Source of the DNA: Prostheceraeus crozeri | Taxonomy: Eukaryota; Platyhelminthes; Polycladida; Euryleptidae | DNA: 64,000 nucleotides | NCBI GenBank assembly: GCA_907163375.1 | Contig: CAJQUW010006162.1 | Span: 1-64,000 of the forward strand | Direction: 5' to 3' | In this document: positions 34,099-44,769 of the stretch, in pieces | Position numbering within the stretch: position 1 is the stretch's first letter | Layout: each line of letters opens with the position of its first letter | The notes under the pieces: generated by a model | What the model saw: only the letters and a program-made list of their open reading frames with translations | Databases searched by the model: none | Told to the model about the DNA's origin: nothing | Made by a program: the position numbers and the translations under genes

Positions 34099-34349
34099 AA
34101 GATTGGAAAGTTTTGCTAACTGATAGTGTTTTTGAACTTTTTAACTTTACACTCTTTTGCCTTCTTTTTAAACTGGAATAAAACAAGCACTTCAAAAAAG
34201 TTTGTCCATTTTTTCTTCGAATCAGTCGTTATGGAGTAATTGTCTCGGTTGTTCAACGGATATACTGGTTATCTCATATTACGTGACATGTAGCTTAATT
34301 AGGCCAACATTAAAATGCTCAAGGATGAGCGATAATCAATTGAGAGCGA

Positions 34350-34520
34350 AAAATCTAAAGATTCTAAGATTCTGTCAGAATCCCATTTAAGCATAAGAAT
34401 CTGACAGAATCTTACAAAGATCCTACATTTTCTGTCAGATTCTGATCAGATCTTGCTGTATCTTCCACGATCTTACAAAGATTCTGACAGAATCTTTCAA
34501 AGATATTCAAAGATTAAGTA
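34350..34520. repeat. Right subterminal repeats of the CACTA element
   Basis: About eight copies of GATTCTGTCAGAATC-, CTTACAAAGATTCTGAC- and TACATTTTCTGTC-type units in both orientations, mirroring the left end. Confidence 0.8.
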
Positions 34521-34739
34521 AGAATTGACGCATAGTGTTACAACGAGAGTCATCTCGGTAGTATATAAATTGGCAAATTTTGACTTTTTTCAAAAGTGCT
34601 CAAATAATTTTTTGGACCGCAGGAACGTAATCTCCGCAAGAAACTGAATCTTTTGATATAAAAATTTTCACTGTATACAGATACTTTTTTGAGTCGACAC
34701 TCTACCTATATATCCCTGCTCTATGACACGTACCTAAAG

Positions 34740-35699
34740 GATAGTAATTAATCCTATCAGGACAGGGCGATTTTTAGCGTCGAAGGACCAGGAGAGGCAC
34801 CTCTCAAATGTTCATGTTCCGATGAATAAAACTTTTTGAAAGCAGGTTTACCACATAATTCGAGTCTCTTTTGTCGAATGGTAGTACCTATTTTGCGTGA
34901 TTCGAAAATCTTCATACCGAAAATTCAAATTTAAAATTTGTATTTTCAATTTCTTTTATTTTTCATGAATCTATGTATATTTTTTGACTCTTCAAAAATT
35001 GTTCATTGCAACTATAATATTTATGCAAACTTTATTCAGGCACATATATATGGTGTTTTTAGTATTATATTCTGCAGTAATTTTAGTGCTATAGATAGCA
35101 ATTTGAACGAAATAATGTCTTTTCATGTATTATTGCATTTTTCTATCTTTACAAATGTCTCGTTGTAATGACTTATTCGCCTTTAAGACAAGGTTATTCC
35201 GAATGCAATCTTTCGAATGGTGATGCATATTTTCAATTATTATCGAAGATTGCACGATTGGCATTGTCCAACAATCTTTAATAAAGTAGTATGTATGGAA
35301 GGTCCGTCCTTGATACTTTCATCATGTCCCAGTTTTGTTGAAAGAAAATCTGATCATTACATCCTACAACTGCTGTACGTCTCAACCTGTCTATCAATTT
35401 TCGAAATTAGTGGTTATATGCAATTTCTGAAATGTCTGTAAGCCTGTTTGTTAAATTCAGAAATCAAAAGATGTCAAATTATTGTGCAAAAGTTTATCAT
35501 TGTAGTGTCAGCATCGCAACAAAGTTATCAGGTGTCAATTGTTCCTCATCCCACAATTACAGTCTCATTAACAAAATTGAGAAAATAGGAATTCTATTTC
35601 GTTTGACAGGATGTCTGTTTCGAATGCAAAACTGCAAAATTTGTATTAATTCTTCAAAACAAATATCTTGCTAAGCGAAATAGAGTTCCTATTTCCTGA
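34740..35699. other. No gene seen
   Basis: AT-rich sequence between D2 and D3. Frames such as 34938-35168 are rich in Phe, Ile and Asn from base composition and show no family features. Confidence 0.4.
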
Positions 35700-36544
35700 A
35701 TCAACTGTAGGGATATATAGGTAGAGTGTCGACTCAAAAAAGTATCTGTATACAGTGAAAATTTTTATATCAAAAGATTCAGTTTTTTGCGGACATTACG
35801 TTCTCGTGGTCCAAAATGTTATTTGACCAGTTTTAAAAAAGTCACAATTTTGCCAATGTATATACTACCGAGATGACTCCTTCAAGTAAGTAGCATGAAA
35901 CAAGTTGGATATCAAAAGGGATGAATATTTGCTAATAAGCATCCCAACTAAGCGGAAATCAAGCTGATTATCAAGGGAATTTCATGAATTGTATTATAAT
36001 GAAAGTCTTCATGAAAAAGTTGCGATATTATTTGTGCTTTCTTGGCTGAAATTTCAAGTTTTTAATTCTATTGTCACCGGCATGATTTTATAATTCACTC
36101 AACTAATGTTTCATTTCTATAATCTGAATAGTGATGTGGACCCATTTACATCTTTCAAAGTTGATTGAAATTGTCTTTGATTATGTGATTTTGCTCTGCC
36201 AGTGGCAGGTTGCCTGTGATATGATCACGCTTAAGAAAACACTCTTGAGGTTGAGCATGAAAGTAATAGCAACCCATTGAATTGCTGATTTAACAAGCAT
36301 TTAATCTACAAGGCTGTCATGACACTGGGAATCTGTAAAATAACATAATTCCTTCTGCATTACAATCATGATCACTCAATTCCGTGGCAATTTTCTCAAA
36401 ACTGCAGAAATTTGCATATCTCACATTTGGTGACAATGCCTCGTGTATCTCCCATGAGTTCATTTAATAAAATCGAAAGTGTATACACATTGGGGATCTA
36501 ATAAATGCGGAGTTACCACTCTACCTAATATAGCTTACTCTATG
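35700..36544. mobile_element. Family D, copy D3 (uninterrupted, 845 bp)
   Basis: Reverse orientation relative to D1. The left end is GTAGGGATATATAGGTAGAG and the right end CTACCTAATATAGCTTACTC then TATG. It shares GTGTCGACTC, TTTTTATATCAAAAGATTC, TACTACCGAGATGACTC and CATGAAAAAGTTGCGATA with D1, D2 and D4. It is the only copy not split by another element, so it gives the family's real length. No coding frame. Confidence 0.8.
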
Positions 36545-36754
36545 CTTCTCAATAATGTAGGACATGGAAAATGTGGCGCTAATCCTCAGTAGGAGACTCG
36601 TACATCAAATCTATGACTCGGACTTTCTACAACGGGTAGAGCCTGATATCAGTGATAGTTTCTGAAGCTGATATCTAGCAATTCACAACAGAGTTATATC
36701 ATTGAAATAGAAATCTTGCTGTTGAGATAGGACTTCCAAATGCTGTAGATCTCT

Positions 36755-37322
36755 TTGCATAGAAGGTCAGATTTCTATGCGTACCTCTCAAGTCCAGCAA
36801 ACCTCTCTTTGGAACAATGTTATATTCCGATATATCTAAAAAAATGTAAACTGTTAATGCCTTCTGTTTACAAAAAGCCCACTTGGACCGGTATGTTGTT
36901 AAATTTCAATAGTTTTGTACCGCTGAAATATAAGTCGGGTCTTATCAGAGCTCTGCATGACCGCGCCGGGAAAATCTGTTCAAATTCTTCTCTTCCAAAA
37001 GAAGAATAATCTTTGTTTGATGTTTCAAAGTGAACAGTTTTCCCGAGAATTTTTTCCAGCGTTACAATGTAAAGCGTGTTGACATTCCTGAAGTTGCAGG
37101 GCCGAAATGTAGACGTGTTCTTATTAAGATTGCCTTTTGCTGCAGACTCTCACTGTGGTGTTATGATAAAGCGCATTTATTGATATGTCAAGCAAGCTTT
37201 TCCTGCTGCCAAGGCTGTGCTTTTGTTTGACACTAAACGCACCCTAATCCGCTTTAAATGAGCCCATACCACTTGTCAACCGGTCTCATGTCATATATAA
37301 TTTTCAATGTGACTGTGTAGCC
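36755..37322 (+). mobile_element. Penelope-like element, RT and pre-endonuclease part
   Basis: Plus-strand text around 36865-37005 reads SVYKKPTWTGMLLNFNSFVP then IRALHDRAGKICS, the thumb-side block of Penelope-like RT (VY-KPT-TG-Y; R-ICS). NSFPENFFQRYN follows at 37033, and HVIYNFQCDC just before 37315. The GIY-YIG domain is interrupted by TIR element A3 and resumes at 38110. A fossil with several breaks. Confidence 0.8.
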
Positions 37323-38109
37323 CACAGAATTAGATTGTTTAATCGTATCACTTTGCTAGAAGTGCAAACTGATTCAAAACAGATGGCACATGCACGAATT
37401 TACTAAATGGGCAAAAAGAAATTTTTAATACCCTGCTGAAATAGGAAATATTGTCGCGCGTCGCTTGCAGATTGCTCTGAATTCATTCAAAATGCCACGA
37501 TTGCCTCTATTCCTTTAGATTCAAAGAATTCAGATTATTGCGCAAAAGTTTTTGTCGATAATGTTGGGCCTCCGATCATTATTAAAAAAGTTAGCAGACG
37601 CATTAAGAAACGTTCACAGACTTCTCTGTAGAACTTGATATCGTCTGTGTCTCTTGGCTGCATAGAAATTGACAACAATAAAACCTCTAGAATGGAAATT
37701 AAGCTTCATGCAATGCACAATAACGGCACATAAATCGCACGCATTTTCACTTAGATGCACCTGCCAACGTCTGTATCATTGGGTTAGAATCAGTCACATG
37801 AGTAAATCGAAGCCTTTCATTGGTGATCCATGCCCCAACTTAGTTCCCTCGGATGTGCCGCGACCTTGAGTCAATTTCCATTCTAGCGAACTTCAGATAA
37901 ACAGTTTATTTCTATGCTTGGCTGTGTGATCCGTTTGATAACAGTCACTGAAACTTTGCACAATTTGGCGTGTTTAATGATGATCTAGCTGCTCCTTGTT
38001 CTATTGCTATGGTATTTAGTCAGGAGGCTGTGCTATTTCATTAACGTTACATGTTCCAATGCTTCCTGTCTAGTCAAACAGAAGAAGAGACGACCTCTTT
38101 AATTCTGTG
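37323..38109. mobile_element. Family A, copy A3 (787 bp, carrying a nested MITE)
   Basis: Ends CACAGAATTAGATTG and TTAATTCTGTG. The flanks gtgtagcc (37315-37322) and gtggaacc (38110-38117) match at 6 of 8. It is in reverse orientation to A2 and, without the 256-bp insertion at 37661 and its duplication, is ~523 bp, like A2. It is inserted in the GIY-YIG domain of a Penelope-like element. Confidence 0.85.
37661..37916. mobile_element. Nested 256-bp MITE with 8-bp TSD
   Basis: Short inverted ends CATAGAAAT and ATTTCTATG. The exact duplication cttggctg (37653-37660 and 37917-37924) flanks it. The empty site is seen in sister copy A5 (55137-55165: TGTCTCTTTGCTGAGTGATCC) and, inverted, in A2 (25660-25685). 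A hAT-type insertion is the simplest reading. Confidence 0.85.
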
Positions 38110-38290
38110 GTGGAACCAGTTACGTAGGCCGCACAGAACGGAATTTGGGGAAGCGCATCAAGGAGCATCTGCTACGTTGGATTTGTAGCCAAACCCGGTC
38201 GTGGATCAGTGTGTAAACATGTGGTTGATTGTGATGACTTTAAAGGTGCTTCTTTCGTGACCTAGCCTATTTTTCTATTTTGTGCTCATC
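38110..38290 (+). mobile_element. Penelope-like element, GIY-YIG end after A3
   Basis: The frame reads GTSYVGRTERNLGKRIKEHL, the core of GIY-YIG (x-YVGRTER-L-RI-EH), continuing the domain interrupted at 37322. The 3' tail fades after about 38290. Confidence 0.8.
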
Positions 38291-39860
38291 TAACATGTCT
38301 TACTCTGTGCGAATTCTTGAAGCATTGTTTACTTTGAACCTTGGTAGTTCCGTCCTGTCTTGATGCCTTATAGATATCTTCATTTTGTCCAGTGAATACG
38401 TCTCATTTTGTACACACTGTCATTTTGTCATTTTAATTCATCATCTCGGCCATTGTACGCTTGATTAGAGGCCTCGAAAGCGCCCACGTTATGTTCTCAT
38501 CAATAATAGCTTCTAGGCGACTCCATTTTTTTTAAAAAACTCTTTTTACTATTTTTGATGTGAGGCAGACCTACCGGGCAATGATAAATCATCAACGTGA
38601 GCAATTCACATCTCTTCGCGCTGTTGCCAAGTGCGTTGAAAACGTGAGGTTTTAGTCCTCTGTTCTAATTTACTGTTTTAGCCGACTTCAATGAATTTTC
38701 ACATCAACAAGCACTTTTGTGTTAATCCAACTATCCTATAACTTAATCACAGCAAATATGGAGGGAAATGGATTTTGGGGATAATACAGTTATCCCCACT
38801 GAGAGAACATTTTTGAATTCTTCAAGACTTTCATTTTCTTTATCATGAAAATAGAATTTTATTAAAATCTCGAATCATTAAATAAAGTGTTTTATCATTT
38901 TTTGTTGTTGACGCGTCGCGGATATTTTCAATTTCATTTTAATCTGGTTTCATTAAAGAATTACATCAGAGCATCAATCAGAAACAGTTGCAACATCATC
39001 CGTTTCATCACTCTCGCATACATCACTGATATATAGGCATGATAATAACTAATGCATGTGATAGAAAATGAGTGACCTGAAGAAATTTGATATCGAAGAC
39101 TGTGAACCATAGTCTGCACTTTGTCTTCCTTCTACAATAACTAGAGGATTAATGATCAAAAGAAGGAATGAAAAGAAAGCCTAGAATCGAAAGCCTAGAC
39201 GAAGAGCATAAATGAAGCGCAATCCAATTTGATAAATTTAATTGAAAATGTGTTACTTTTAAAAAATGGAAGTAGTATATTTACATGGAACGCTTTTTTG
39301 AAAATTATATTTTTGAGAATGTAGCGAAAGTTCGGAGTCTGTAAATCTGAGTTATCTCATATCCGTGTTTGTATGCAATATTTGCGTTAATTCACAACAC
39401 ACAGATTGGCTGTCCCTAAAAAGTGGTGAAGATTTCAACTTTCACGAATTCTGTAGATGACAAGCAGAGCGTGGATATTGTCGACTTATGCAGAATAATA
39501 CACTCGTGTTTAGCAGTTTTCTACCTGACATCGAATAGCTTTGAAACGAAGATTCTGAATGTTTGAACAGGAGAAAGAATTCCCCTCAACAACAAAATCA
39601 AAAAATTTTGCTATTTTACTATTTTGCCTAATTTCCTTCGCTTTAAAACAATTATTCTACACGATTTTAATGGTCAGACGTTGGACAGATGTGAACTGAT
39701 TAAGTAGTTGAAATCATTCAATGGCATTGACTTTGTTCGATGCCATAAACTTTGTTTTAAAGGTTAGAAATGTTTCATGCTAAGTATTTTTGTTTATAGC
39801 TTTTCTCATATCATAATATTCAAATATGCTACAAATAAACTATTTCTTTTAATCATTCTT
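38291..39860. other. No gene seen
   Basis: AT-rich non-coding sequence. No repeat family of this window is recognised here. Confidence 0.4.
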
Positions 39861-39865
39861 GGCAG

Positions 39866-40053
39866 GGGACACGCACTCCATAGAGGCCCTAAATCATGCG
39901 AAAAGCATACAAATATATGCCAAAAAAGATTTTGGTATGTATCCTTCGTATGTGATTGGTATCGAGCGATTTACAATGCATCAGCTCCGTGGTCACCAGT
40001 TCAATATTTCTTATGGTTATTTCGTCAGCCAATCAATTGATTTTTATTGGTGA
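39866..40053 (+). CDS. Possible terminal exon of an unidentified gene
   Basis: A pyrimidine-rich acceptor (TTTCTTTTAATCATTCTTGGCAG, ending 39865) leads into an open frame GDTHSIEALNHAKSIQIYAK, then YPSYVIGIERFTMHQLRG and SQSIDFYW before TGA. AATAAA follows at 40077-40082. The composition is protein-like and not simply AT-driven. I could not name the family or find the upstream exon, so this may also be a chance frame or a mobile-element remnant. Confidence 0.25.
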
Positions 40054-40054
40054 C

Positions 40055-40785
40055 TTCACCAATCAATTAGTTGTCAATAAAGAGCAAATTATTAGAGTTA
40101 CGTGTATGTCATAGTCCGGAGCAGTGGGTTGTTACCGAGATCCTTCAGTTAGCAAGTTTCCCAAACTCTATAGAGCTAACAATCACATTGTATTTTTACC
40201 CTTGACTATTGGTCATGAGTTTGAAACATATAAGTCATAAGATCATGATGAACTGAATGCTGAACTGAAGATCAAGTAACACTGCAACACTACCAAAATG
40301 ACAATATTATACTTGGTGTTCCCTTCCCGACATATTTCTTTAACAAAAAGAAGTGTTTGAAATTGTGATTAGAATTACCGCATTCTCTCTTATAGTGTCA
40401 CAGGGGTCATGTCGTTTTTGCTACCTGAAAGACTCCGTGAAGTAAGAGAGCATATAGTTTATGACTTGCGGGAATCTCACGTGTTGGACTTTGAGTAAAA
40501 ATTCTTATCGACTCACTTAGACAAGTTCTTCCTTTGTCGAGACATCGATGGAGAGTGTAGTATCTTTCATAATCACACGAGGACGCCTTGAACATGATTC
40601 CCGATCTCGAGCATTTTTGACGAATTCTGATGACGTTTGGATGACACCTTTGGTTAAGTTGTTAATAGATCGACGTTGAGATGCGTTCCGTAGACGAGAT
40701 TGGGAGATGTTCAACGTTATCAAAGGAGAAGGTTCGAAGGGAAATTTTCAAAGCAAAAGGGAGATATTTTATGTAGAAGTCTCAG
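40055..40785. other. No gene seen
   Basis: Short frames on both strands without recognisable features. Some of it may be worn 5' sequence of the LINE that follows. Confidence 0.35.
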
Positions 40786-40789
40786 TCCG

Positions 40790-41294
40790 TAAAAGGTTAT
40801 GGTCGTGGATCCTCAGGAAATACTTTTGTTTCATCGCCTTCTTCAGCTGCAGAGGTTGCCAATGAGTTCAATGACTATTTTTCAGTGCAATGAATCATTC
40901 CACCATTCTTGACCTTCAAAATATGGAAGATGACAACTGGTTCCCATCGCTTTTGGAATTGAAGACATCTGGAAGTTGCTTTCTCAGCTTCGTCCAAGGG
41001 CGACTGGCAGTGATGTTCCTACTTTGCTGTACAAGAGATCTGTACTAATTCTGGCAAAACCTGTACACCATCTGATAACCGAGTGCATTCGCCAAAGAAA
41101 GTTCCCATCAATATAGAAAATTGCTGACGTCATCCCCGTACCAAAAAAAGTGAGTAACGTACCAGTTGCAGAGGCACGACGTGTCAGCCTCCTACCGATT
41201 CCTGCAAGGATCCTTGAAAAAGTAATTCTAAACTTCGGCCTAAACTTTCGCATTTGTTGGGTGAGTCTCAATTCGGAATAAGGAAGGGGTCATC
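40790..41294 (+). mobile_element. CR1/jockey-type LINE, RT front part
   Basis: Plus-strand text in drifting frames: VANEFNDYFS, LLSQLRPRATGSDVP, LAKPVHHLITECIRQRKFPS, KIADVIPVPKK, VSLLPIPARILEKVI and QFGIRKGSS at the right edge. These are RT motifs 0 to 2 of CR1/jockey LINEs in order. It is cut at 41294, inside the GSS motif, by repeat D4. Probable continuation (KAVRFNHDILFYKLD) lies at 42880-42960. Confidence 0.8.
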
Positions 41295-42864
41295 CATGGA
41301 GTAGGAATAGATAGGTCGACTCAAAAAGTATCTGTATACAGTGAAAATTTTTATATCAAAGAATTCAGTTTTTACGGAGATTGCGTTGCCGCAGTCCAAA
41401 CAATTATTTGAGTACTTTTGAAAAAAGTCAAAATTTGCCAAATTTTACACTACCGAGACGATTCCCCCATATAAGTAGTATGAAACAAGGTGGATGTCAA
41501 AAGGAATGAATATTTGCTGAAAGGCATCCGAACTAATAGTCCGGCAGCCAGAACATGTTTCTGCAGGGAACGAAGCCATAAGTGAGGCTTTCACAGAATG
41601 ATATACATCCTATGTCTACTACGAATCGGCACGTCTGCCGAGTTCTAGTGAGTTCCTCTTCTTGTCAGACAGGATCAAGGAAAAACACATGTAAATCCAA
41701 TGGAACGTAGATTGCAGTTTTTGGCTAAAATGAAATTTTCTATGTTTTCTCGGATTAAACGAAAAGTACGGTACTACGCCAAAAGTTACAGTTTATGACA
41801 TGGAATGTCTTCAGGTCATTTCCTATGATGTACATGTGCTATTATCATGCTTCTGATCGGCGATGTATGTGAGAATGTGGTTGAAAGTGGATGAAAGTTG
41901 CTCAAAATGTTTGTGTTTGCCGACATTAGAAGGCTCGCCAAATCTAAATGTGTTTAGCCTTATAGACAGGGGTACATGAACATGAAAGGAAATGACCTGA
42001 AGACATTCCATGTCAAAAATTATGACTCTGGACTTAGTACTTTTCGTTTAATCAGAAAAAACATACAAAATTTCATTTAAGCCGAGAACTGCAATCTGCG
42101 TCCCATTGGATTCACATGTGTTTTTCTTTGATCCTGTCTGACAAGAAGAGGAACTCACTAGAAATCGACAGACGTGCTGATTCTTAGTAGGCATAGGGTG
42201 TACATCATTCTGTGAAAGTCCTATTTTCGGCCTCGTTCCCTGCAGAAACCCGTTCCGGCTGCCGGACTATAAGCGGAAATCAAGCTGATTATCAAGGGAA
42301 TTTCATTATCCGTATTATAATCAAAATCTTCATGAAAAGGTCGCGATATTATTCGTGCTTTCTTGACTGGAATTTCGAGTTTTAAAAATTCAATTTTCAC
42401 CGACATGATTTTATGATTCACTAAATTGATGTTTCATTTCTAGAATCTGAATAGTGATGTGGAACCACTTACATCTTTCAAAGTTAAATGAAGTCATTGT
42501 CTTTGATTATGTGATTTTTCTGTGCCTGTGGCAGGTTGCCTGTGATATGATCAGGCTTAAGAAAATGCTCTTAAGGTTGAGCATGAAAGTAATAGGAGCC
42601 CATCGAATTGCTAATTTAACAAACATTAAATCTCCAAGGCTGTCATGAGAATCTGTGAAATACCATCATTCCTTCCGCATTACAATCATGATCACTCAAT
42701 TCCGTTGTTATTTCTTCAAAACTGTAAAAATTTGCATATCTCACATTTGGAAACAATTCCGAATGTATCTCCCATGAGTTCATTTGATAAAATCGAAAGT
42801 GTATTCACCTTGGGGATTTGATAAATTTCGGAGTTGCAACTCTACCTAATATAGCTACTCTATG
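41295..42864. mobile_element. Family D, copy D4, split by foldback E1
   Basis: The left end CATGGAGTAGGAATAGATAG and the right end CTACCTAATATAGCTACTC then TATG match D3. The middle is interrupted at 41537-42269 by element E1. Flanks ggtcatc and ggtcatt suggest a duplication, though its exact length is unclear. It sits in the CR1-like LINE. Confidence 0.75.
41537..42269. mobile_element. Foldback element E1 (~300-bp inverted arms, TAA duplication)
   Basis: Ends TAGTCCGGCAGCC and the exact inverse, flanked by taa on both sides (41534-41536, 42270-42272). The first ~300 and last ~280 bases are inverted copies (TTTCTGCAGGGAACGA, CTTTCACAGAATGAT, GAGTTCCTCTTCTTGTCAG, TCTTCAGGTCATTTCCTAT), leaving a ~140-bp centre. 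TWA duplications are typical of PIF/Harbinger, so a Harbinger-driven foldback is likely but unproved. No coding frame. Confidence 0.8.
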
Positions 42865-42992
42865 GTCATTACTTTGTAGCCATCTATGAAAATAAAGCAG
42901 TTCGTTTTAATCACGATATTTTATTTTACAAATTGGACTGATAATTCTTTTTGAATTTTCTCTTTCCTATCCTGATGAGTAACCTCCCGTAT
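42865..42992 (+). mobile_element. CR1-type LINE continuation between D4 and E2
   Basis: One frame reads KAVRFNHDILFYKLD, resembling the DLSKAFD-x-H-ILL-KL block that follows the QFGFRKGSS motif at 41285. Weak and short, supported mainly by its place after D4. Confidence 0.45.
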
Positions 42993-43672
42993 TAGTCTGG
43001 CAGTCAGAGTGAACTTCTGCAGGGAACGAGGCCGTTAAATAAGACTTTCACAGATTGATGTGCACCCTATGCCTACAACAAATCTTCATGTCTTCCGAGT
43101 TCTATCTGGTTCCTCTTCCTGTCAGGCACGATAAAAGAATAACACGTTAACTCAATTGGACGCAGATTACAGTTTTTGTCAAAAATGAATTTTTCCAAGT
43201 TTTCGCTAATTAAGTCTAGAGACATACTTTTTGACATAGAATGTCTCTTCAGGTCATTTCCTATTATGCGCATCTGTTGTTTTCCTGCCTCTGATCGGCA
43301 GCGTGTGCGAGAATGTTGTCAAATATGGATTATATTGCTCAAAATGCTTGTGTTTTGAGGTACATGAAATGAACATGAAATGTACATGAAGTTTCATGTG
43401 AACCGTTCCATGTCAAAAATCATAATGTAACTATGGGCTGCTTTTCGTTTAATCAGAGTAAACTTATAAAATTTCATATTTTCATAAAAAATCAAATTTC
43501 TGCGTCCATTGGATTAACAATGTGTTTTCTTTCATTGTATCTGACAAGAAGAGGAACTAACTATAACTCGGCAGACGCGCAGATTCGTTGTAGGCATGGA
43601 GTATACATCATTCTGTGAAAGTCTCATTTTCGGCCTCGTTCCCTGCAGAAACTCACTCTGCCTGCTGGACTA
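42993..43672. mobile_element. Foldback element E2 (second copy)
   Basis: Ends TAGTCTGGCAGTCAGAG and CTCTGCCTGCTGGACTA. It shares CTTCTGCAGGGAACGAGGCC and its inverse near the right end, plus the same long arms, with E1, but is more diverged. The duplication is not clear. Confidence 0.75.
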
Positions 43673-43781
43673 TGTATGACCATCAACTGGATGAATACCG
43701 AAGTTTAATAAATGACACAATATTGTCCACACAAGGCGTTGCACCAACAGTAAGAGTTACCCTTGCGAAGCGCGCGATATA

Positions 43782-44767
43782 CGTGGTGACGTCAAAAAGT
43801 ATCCGGACTCGATATGAAAGAAGAAAGCTACAATATTTTAATTATATTTTTTGGAAAGAGCATCCATTATAGGTACAGAAAATTGCTTGTTTTGACATTG
43901 GATTTAATCAACTATATTTTTGCACAGTTTCTTTCAATTTTTACTGTATTGGCTCATTTTTTTCGAGTTTTAACTTTTCATTGATACAAATGTTAGAATA
44001 TTTGGCGCTTTTTGAAGCTTCAATCACCCATTCTTTGATGACATGACGATTTCTTTCCAATTGTAGCACGTGCATGCACGCACAGGCGCAGACAGACAAG
44101 TTAATGATTGTGATTGTAATGATGACAGACAAGCTAATAATACAACTCACTGTCATCACCTAACCAAGAAGCCATTTCTGTCAAGGCAAAACGAATTTTC
44201 TTTGCTGATCAGCGCGACTTTGACGAATGGCCAACGTGTCGGCGGTAGAATATCGTAGCGTTATTCGCTTTTTTGTTTTGAAGAAGATGGAGTCAAAGAA
44301 TATTATAGAAGAACTTCAAAATGTTTACGGTAACAATGCTCCCAGTCGAACGACAGTTTACTTTTGCAAGGACTTTTGCAACTTGTTCATCGCTGGCGGA
44401 AATGTGTGGAGCAAAATGGAAGTTACATCGAAAAACTTTAATAAATTTTGTGTTACCTGTAACGAGAAGTTTTTGATATAAAAGTTTTGCCAAATAATTT
44501 CGTGTTTTTGATATCATTAGGTGTAAGAAAGCTTCAAAAAGCGCCAAATATTCTAACATTTGTATCAATGAAAAGTTAAAACTCGAAAAAAATGAGCCAA
44601 TACAGTAAAAATTGAAAGAAACTGTGCAAAAATATAGTTGATTAAATCCAATGTCAAAACAAGCAATTTTCTATACCTATAATGGATGCTCTTTCCAAAA
44701 AATATAATTAAAATATTGTAGCTTTCTTCTTTCATATCGAGTCCGGATACTTTTTGACGTCACCACA
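43782..44767 (+). mobile_element. Mariner-family element with ~240-bp TIRs
   Basis: Arms 43782-44021 and 44528-44767 are near-identical inverted copies starting GTGGTGACGTCAAAAAG (one base in from the end), flanked by TA on each side (43780-43781, 44768-44769). The 500-bp interior keeps only the N-terminal part of a transposase (44227-44481). A deletion derivative whose arms are unusually long for mariner. Confidence 0.85.
44227..44481 (+). pseudogene. Mariner transposase N-terminus (HTH only)
   Basis: Text ANVSAVEYRSVIRFFVLKKM, IIEELQNVYGNNAPSRTTVY matches the first helix-turn-helix of mariner transposases (EYR-VI-F-LKG; EL--VYG--APS-TV). After about residue 50 it loses similarity. The second HTH and the whole DDD catalytic domain are absent. 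Confidence 0.75.
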
Positions 44768-44769
44768 TA

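Larger units (their letters stand above)
28281..34537 (+). mobile_element. EnSpm/CACTA transposon, 6.26 kb
   Basis: Termini CACTATGCGACAAG (28281) and, inverted, CACTATGCGTCAATTC (34537). The target duplication is tt (28279-28280, 34538-34539), and deleting the element rejoins repeat D correctly. Both ends carry clusters of AAGATCTTACATTTTCTG and AGATTCTGTCAGAATC motifs, the subterminal repeats typical of CACTA elements. Two plus-strand genes lie inside: a TNP2-like transposase missing its back half (30340-31737) and a second spliced gene (31726-34098). MITE C copy 2 sits in the last intron. Internally deleted and probably nonautonomous. Confidence 0.9.
28138..34730. mobile_element. Family D, copy D2, split by the CACTA element
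   Basis: 28138-28280 (CGACTTTTTCATGAAGAC ... CAACTTGCTTCATGCTACTT) and 34538-34730 (GAGTCATCTCGGTAGTATA ... CCTATATATCCCTGCTCTATG) are consecutive parts of repeat D in the same order as in D1. The break falls in the stretch that reads GCTACTTACTTGAAGG in D3. The outer left end of this copy is lost. Confidence 0.8.

Noticed and set aside
35700-36544. Repeat D as an LTR
   Set aside because: Its ends are inverted, not TG...CA direct repeats, and other copies are solitary with no internal retroelement between them.
44293-44568. Minus-strand frame of 91 codons
   Set aside because: Partly inside the mariner right TIR and antisense to its HTH frame.
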